From Clostridiales bacterium (GTDB taxonomy: Bacteria; Bacillota; Clostridia; UBA1381), in the NCBI GenBank assembly GCA_029226975.1, contig JAQXZB010000031.1, forward strand, positions 1 through 38,565: a DNA stretch of 38,565 bases, read 5' to 3'. This document shows positions 34,978 through 38,565 of the stretch, piece after piece; position 1 is the stretch's first letter; each line of letters starts with the position of its first letter. The notes beneath the pieces are model-generated. The model worked only from the letters and a program-made list of their open reading frames with translations, did no database searches and had not been told where the DNA came from. Position numbers and translations under genes: made by a program.

Positions 34978-35889
34978 ATGAAACGATTTGATAATAAGCA
35001 AACGGGGCTGCTCAGTAGCTCCGATCTTAAAGCTTTTAAGGGGAAACTGATATATTGGCTGTTTTTTGCAATTCTGCTGATAACATGTTTCATAGCGGTT
35101 TTCCCTGCAATATGGACAATACTGACAGCATTTAAAGATACGCGGGAAATTTACGATACATTCAGTTTCTTTCCGAAAGATATGTCGTTGGGAAATATCG
35201 GCCGTCGTCTGTCGGAAGCATGGAATGAGCTTCAACTGGCAAATTCATTTTTAAATACGATCGTAATGTCTCTGGGGAGTCTTGTGTCAACCATAATTGT
35301 TTGTGGATTTGGCGGGTATGTTTTGTCAAAACTTAGACCGAGAGGCTCTAAATTGATATTTCCCCTTGTGGTATGGACAATGATGATGCCGGCGCAGATG
35401 CGTATTGTGCCGAACTATATTACCATGCTTCACTTTCCGTTTGCATATGATTTTGGGGCCGGCATGAGTTTGCTTGACACATACTGGCCGATGTGGCTGA
35501 GTGCAGCCGCAAACGCATTTAACATTATATTGTTTAAAAATGCGTTTGACGGGCTTTCACAGTCATATGTGGAAGCAGCCCAGTTAGACGGCTGCGGAAA
35601 CTTCGGGATTTTCTTCCGCATTATGTTCCCTCTGGCAAAGCCTGTAATTATATATGTTGCAATCGGAACACTCAGCGCTGCATGGTCGGAATTTTTTGAA
35701 CCGATGCTGTATTTAGATAAGAATGTGGTTACGCCGCTTAAAGTATACAGGATGCAGTTAGATAATAAAATACAGATGAATATTAAATTTATGGGTCTTG
35801 TATTAGCGAGTATCCCGCAGTTTTTAATATTTATCATCTTTCAAAGACATATCTTGGGCGGTATCAATATCGGTGGCGTAAAAGGATGA
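34978..35889 (+). CDS. ABC sugar transporter permease (CUT1, LplC/MalG-type)
   Basis: This is a 303-residue second permease subunit with the usual hydrophobic N-terminal segment (LIYWLFFAILLITCFIAVF), the FxFFPKDMS opening and the EAA loop VEAAQLDGCGNFGIFFRIMFP. The length and the MMMPAQMRIVPNYI block fit the LplC/MalG group. AAGGAGGGGG precedes the ATG. It is the last intact gene of the long series; immediately beyond its stop the sequence turns into gene fragments. Confidence 0.94.
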   Translation: MKRFDNKQTGLLSSSDLKAFKGKLIYWLFFAILLITCFIAVFPAIWTILTAFKDTREIYDTFSFFPKDMSLGNIGRRLSEAWNELQLANSFLNTIVMSLGSLVSTIIVCGFGGYVLSKLRPRGSKLIFPLVVWTMMMPAQMRIVPNYITMLHFPFAYDFGAGMSLLDTYWPMWLSAAANAFNIILFKNAFDGLSQSYVEAAQLDGCGNFGIFFRIMFPLAKPVIIYVAIGTLSAAWSEFFEPMLYLDKNVVTPLKVYRMQLDNKIQMNIKFMGLVLASIPQFLIFIIFQRHILGGINIGGVKG

Positions 35890-35896
35890 GTGCGAT

Positions 35897-36046
35897 ATGA
35901 TGAGAGCAAGAATGGATGAGTATGTGGAGATATGCAGACAACTTGCCGATAAACATAACTGTATTTTTGTGGATTTTCAGAAGATGTATGAAGAGTATTG
36001 CAAAATTCGTCATTCATCCTATATAGCGTGGGACAGGGTGCAATAA
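35897..36046 (+). pseudogene. C-terminal fragment of an SGNH/GDSL esterase
   Basis: This 49-codon frame reads MRARMDEYVEICRQLADKHN, then CIFVDFQKMY and ends HSSYIAWDRVQ. It is recognisably the last part of an SGNH-hydrolase domain (rhamnogalacturonan acetylesterase-like), stopping exactly where the catalytic Asp-x-x-His block (WDRVHPN) should be. The His is replaced by a Gln codon at the join with the AAA-ATPase relic. About 150 upstream residues, including the nucleophilic Ser block, are missing. Not functional. Confidence 0.75.
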
Positions 36047-36073
36047 GGTATGCTTTGCGGTAACTGAATAAAG
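36041..36073 (+). repeat. 33-bp relic of an AAA-ATPase gene 3' end (copy 2)
   Basis: It is identical over 33 bases to the end of the AAA-ATPase gene (10130-10162), including its stop codon. It begins inside the last codons of the SGNH fragment, so the two gene ends have been joined at a CA microhomology. Confidence 0.9.
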
Positions 36074-36082
36074 TAATATTTA

Positions 36083-36127
36083 GGCGTCATGCTCTTGTAC
36101 ATTACATATGCGCAAGAGCAGGATGCC
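36083..36127 (+). other. Imperfect hairpin
   Basis: Inverted repeat of 15 bases with 13 matches (36083-36097 and 36113-36127) and a 15-base loop, without a T run. It may be a former terminator of the lost gene. Confidence 0.4.
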
Positions 36128-36144
36128 GCTGAATTCGAAGGTAA

Positions 36145-36573
36145 TACGGGGGTTTATTGAACGGATACTTTAGTTTTCGAAAAGCCCCTCTGCAAGTATA
36201 TGCGGCGGAATGTACGGAAAACAAAGAGGTGAGGGAAGGGCATACGATTGAGCCTCATATTATATCAGCATTAAAGTACATAAATAAGAATTATAAAGAA
36301 AATATATCTCTTGACGATATATCTCAGGCGGTGCATATGAGCAAGTATTATTTTTGCAGGAATTTCCATGAAGCCACAGGAGCGACGGCGCTTGAATATT
36401 TGAACAACGTGAGGTTTACGAAGGTGCATAATCTATTGATCAATACGAGTATGACGATTGATGAAATTGCGTCGGGGACGGGTTTTATGTCAGCGGTAAA
36501 TCTTACAAGAGCTTTCAAAAAAGTATACGGAATGGCTCCGCGGGAGTTCAGAAAATTAAACAGACGTGATTAA
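36145..36573 (+). pseudogene. AraC-family regulator C-terminal DNA-binding domain, N-terminus missing
   Basis: The open frame encodes an almost complete AraC/XylS double HTH (ISLDDISQAVHMSKYYFC and IDEIASGTGFMSAVNLTRAFKK, ending MAPREFRKL). It has only about 35 residues before it, so the usual 150-residue sensing domain is absent. No ATG with a ribosome site exists. A TTG at 36157 follows GGGGG at only 4 bases, and a stop lies at 36142. It is either a decayed regulator or, less likely, a small stand-alone DNA-binding protein. Its location in a fragment tract favours decay. Confidence 0.6.
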
Positions 36574-36578
36574 ATAAA

Positions 36579-36616
36579 AGGGCATTGCATACCATTTCGG
36601 GTGCGATGCCTTTTTT
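36579..36616 (+). terminator. Terminator after the AraC fragment
   Basis: GGCATTGCA (36581-36589) pairs with TGCGATGCC (36602-36610), with one G-U pair, and is followed directly by TTTTTT. Confidence 0.8.
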
Positions 36617-36730
36617 GGGGCAATTTTTGTCTGATATTGAAAAAATTACGGCAATATTTATATGGTTTTGTATCTGTATATTCTGTATAATTTTTATATA
36701 AGAATAAATTTGAATACGGAGGTATATGCC

Positions 36731-36790
36731 ATGAAAAAGCCGTATAAGGATGCGGGAACGGCATATATCAATAAAATGGAGGGACGGTAA
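36731..36790 (+). pseudogene. 19-codon peptide, possibly the start of a lost GH3 gene
   Basis: An ATG 8 bases after GGAGG (36718-36722) opens a 19-codon frame beginning MKKPYKDA and ending INKMEGR. The first eight residues resemble the usual opening of GH3 beta-glycosidases; the rest does not. It stops one base before the GH2 start. It may be a relic start fused to other sequence, or a translated leader. The evidence is weak. Confidence 0.35.
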
Positions 36791-36791
36791 A

Positions 36792-37673
36792 ATGGTGAGA
36801 TTATTTGAAACACACCATGTAAGACGGACATATGAACTTGACGGAATATCGGATTTTGAGATGGAAGGCTTTGACAAAAGCTATCAGCTTCCCGTACCCG
36901 GCTGCTGGGAGCAGCACCCGGATTTTATGCAGCACAGAGGAAAGGGGATATACAAAAGAAAGGTTTATATCAAGCAATCGGGAAACATACGCCTTGAATT
37001 TAAGGGCGTGAGCCATACGGCGGACGTGTATTTTGACGGTGAAAAAACAGCTCATCATTACAATGCATTCACTCCGTTTAATGCAATAGTAAAGAATGTT
37101 TCAGAGGGTGAGCATGAAATTATGGTTGAGGTGGATAACACCTTCGGCGAACACAGCGCGCTGCATATTCCGAATGACTATTACACCTACGGCGGAATTA
37201 CAAGACCCGTTTCGCTTGAAAGTATCCCGGATGTATACATAAAAAATGTACATTTCACGCCTTATCGCAAAAACGGAAAATGGAATGCAAAAATTGAAGT
37301 TTGCGTATGCAATCTGTCGGACAATGCTGTAAAAGTCGGCGTCAGAAGTATGCTTGATAAATACGGAATGAGCGATATTGTGCTGCTAAGCGGCAGCAGT
37401 GAAACAGCTGTTGTATTTGAGCAGGAATTTGATGATGTTAAAGCATGGTCAAATGAGATGCCGAATTTGTATATGTTAAATACCGCTCTTTTGATAGATG
37501 ACAGGGAAGTTGACGATTTAATTGAGCGTGTCGGATTCAGAACAGTAGAGGTCAGGGACGCTAAAATATACTTAAACGGTGAGCCGATTTATCTCAAGGG
37601 CTTTAAGTATCGCAGACCTAAAATAGCATATGACATTGTAAAGAAAATGTTTAAAAAATACGGAGGTAATTGA
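36792..37673 (+). pseudogene. GH2 beta-glycosidase lacking its catalytic barrel (in-frame internal deletion)
   Basis: This 293-residue frame has a good start (GGAGGG at 36778-36783, 8 bases before the ATG). Residues 1-170 are the GH2 sugar-binding jelly roll (VPGCWEQHPDF, GIYKRKVYI, YTYGGITRPV). About 175-270 form the Ig-like domain ending in the hallmark ERVGFRTVEV and IYLNGEPIYLKGF. In GH2 enzymes that motif leads straight into the TIM barrel (LKGFNRHE). Here it jumps to KYRRPKIAYDIVKKMF, which is the end of the GH2 barrel (normally EYRRPK). Some 280-300 residues, including both catalytic Glu, are gone but the frame is kept. The protein could at most bind glycan. It is 2 bases from the following truncated GH115 gene. 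Confidence 0.8.
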
Positions 37674-37675
37674 TT

Positions 37676-38203
37676 ATGAAAAGGGTAATTTCTGCTATAA
37701 TTGCATCAGCGCTGATGTTTTCATCTCTATCGTTTTTTGCTTTTGCGGATGCCCAAGCCGCTGATTTGGGAACAGTTTCCGCGGCTGTTTCGGGATATGT
37801 GAGCAGCACGGAAGGAGATATAGAAATCGCATCAAAAACAAAAACACCGAATATCTATGTTGATACGGAAAATGATTATGCAGGCGTAATTCGTGCGGCA
37901 GAGGATTTGAAATCGGATATAAAGGCGGTTACGGATGTTGCGGCAAATGTTTTTGCGGACGCTGAAAATGCCGATATTATTGTGGGAACAATAGGGAAAT
38001 CAGACGCTGTAGACGCTCTTATAGCGAAAAATAAGCTTGATGTTTCCGAAATAGAAAATCAATGGGAAGCCTTTACGGTGCAAAACATTGACGGTCGGCT
38101 TGTAATTGCCGGTGCGGATAAGCGCGGCACAATCTACGGCATATATGACCTGTCCGAAAAAATGGGTGTTTCGCCCTGGGAATGCAAATGTACCAAACAA
38201 TGA
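37676..38203 (+). pseudogene. N-terminal fragment of a secreted GH115 alpha-glucuronidase
   Basis: This 175-residue frame starts at ATG 37676 (GGAGG 9 bases upstream) with a signal peptide (KRVISAIIASALMFSSLSFFAFA). It continues with the GH115 N-terminal domain: VIRAAEDLKSDIKAVTD, ADIIVGTIGKS, LVIAGADKRGTIYGIYDLSEKMGVSPW. GH115 enzymes (removing glucuronic acid from xylan) are 800 residues or longer. Here the sequence breaks right after GVSPW, where the catalytic barrel should begin, and ends in eight unrelated residues. The DNA continues in another frame as an esterase fragment. Not functional as a hydrolase. Confidence 0.78.
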
Positions 38204-38565
38204 TTTTGTTGCGGTAACGGATTCTCAGTATCCTATACGCTTTACAGTGAGTGTTGAAAACGGCGGTTATTATAATGTAAAGGTTACTCTTGCCAATGCC
38301 AGTCAGACAGAGCCGGCAGTGGTATCGCTGTTTACGGAACGCAGACATCAGCTTTTGACAAATGCCGAAATTCCCGCAGGCGGGACCTTGGAATACGAGT
38401 TTAATGTTGACGTTGAAACATACTATTGGAACAGCACAAAGGCAGGCTTTAAAGAGGGTGACTACTTATATATTGAGTACGGTCATAATGAAACAAGCGT
38501 TGACAGCTATAAAGAAAATCTTGAAAAGTATTATACAGAGTGCTATAATAAGGGTGTAAAAATGA
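38178..38565 (+). pseudogene. Rhamnogalacturonan-acetylesterase-like SGNH fragment, runs off the window
   Basis: In the frame containing 38193, open to the window end, the sequence reads NVPNNDFVAVTD, then YYNVKVTLANASQTEPAVV and LFTERRHQLLTNAEIP. This is the beta domain that precedes the SGNH domain in a class of rhamnogalacturonan acetylesterases. After FNVDVETYYW it passes at once to EGDYLYIEYGHNE and LEKYYTECYNKGVK, the middle of the SGNH domain. The block with the nucleophilic Ser (GDS) is missing, which suggests another in-frame deletion. The start of the gene is also lost, being joined out of frame to the GH115 fragment. Confidence 0.65.

Noticed and set aside
36750-36791. Upstream ATG extending the GH2 fragment by 14 codons
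   Set aside because: The GGAGGG at 36778-36783 places the start at 36792, and the extension overlaps the 19-codon peptide frame.
38362-38559. 65-codon plus-strand open frame at the window end
   Set aside because: It is an alternative frame of the esterase fragment, whose own frame shows conserved motifs over the same bases.
1-38565. tRNA, rRNA or prophage genes
   Set aside because: No cloverleaf-like or rRNA-like sequence and no phage structural or integrase genes were seen.

Overview
The window is a low-to-moderate GC Firmicutes-type segment. Shine-Dalgarno sites (GGAGG) precede nearly every gene, sigma-A-like promoters have 17-bp spacers, a lipoprotein signal and CUT1 sugar-transporter genes are present, and three proteins carry S-layer homology (SLH) domains. 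The abundance of pectin and plant-polysaccharide enzyme families next to SLH-anchored hydrolases resembles fibre-degrading gut Clostridia (for example Monoglobus-like bacteria). That placement is inferred from gene content only.

Layout. (1) 1-2.5 kb: an endonuclease/exonuclease/phosphatase-fold hydrolase, then a minus-strand pair of unrecognised genes with its own promoter. (2) 2.5-8.3 kb: a GH127-like beta-L-arabinofuranosidase gene with a very good promoter, a convergent AraC regulator, and a three-gene operon of UlaG-like metallo-hydrolase, D-galactonate-dehydratase-like enolase-superfamily enzyme and SDR dehydrogenase. This looks like uptake-side sugar or acid-sugar catabolism. (3) 8.4-11.1 kb: an AAA-ATPase/PD-(D/E)XK gene of the kind that occurs in many copies per genome, and a second AraC regulator. 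(4) 11.5-35.9 kb: one long co-directional gene series. It runs: clan GH-D hydrolase; two secreted 780-residue proteins built from a DUF6273-like repeat; a 1765-residue protein with three more copies of that repeat fused to a clan GH-A hydrolase; a C-terminal-SLH protein; an N-terminal-SLH 910-residue S-layer-like protein; an SLH-anchored GH-A hydrolase with a CBM9-like tail; a 406-residue protein with one divergent copy of the repeat; and a sugar ABC importer (binding lipoprotein plus two permeases, no ATPase gene). (5) 35.9-38.6 kb: a tract of carbohydrate-enzyme and regulator fragments joined head to tail (SGNH esterase C-terminus, AAA-ATPase 3' end, AraC C-terminal domain, possible GH3 start, GH2 lacking its catalytic barrel, GH115 N-terminus, SGNH esterase lacking its catalytic N-terminal part).

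How it fits together (inference). The large series encodes a cell-surface polysaccharide-processing apparatus. Hydrolases are displayed through SLH domains, eight copies of a DUF6273-like module probably act as a recognition or packing unit, and products are imported by the CUT1 transporter. The GH127, the dehydratase operon and the AraC regulators would act on the released sugars. The most novel-looking part is the DUF6273-like repeat family and its fusion to a glycosidase. The most unusual genomic structure is the fragment tract, in which several junctions keep the reading frame.
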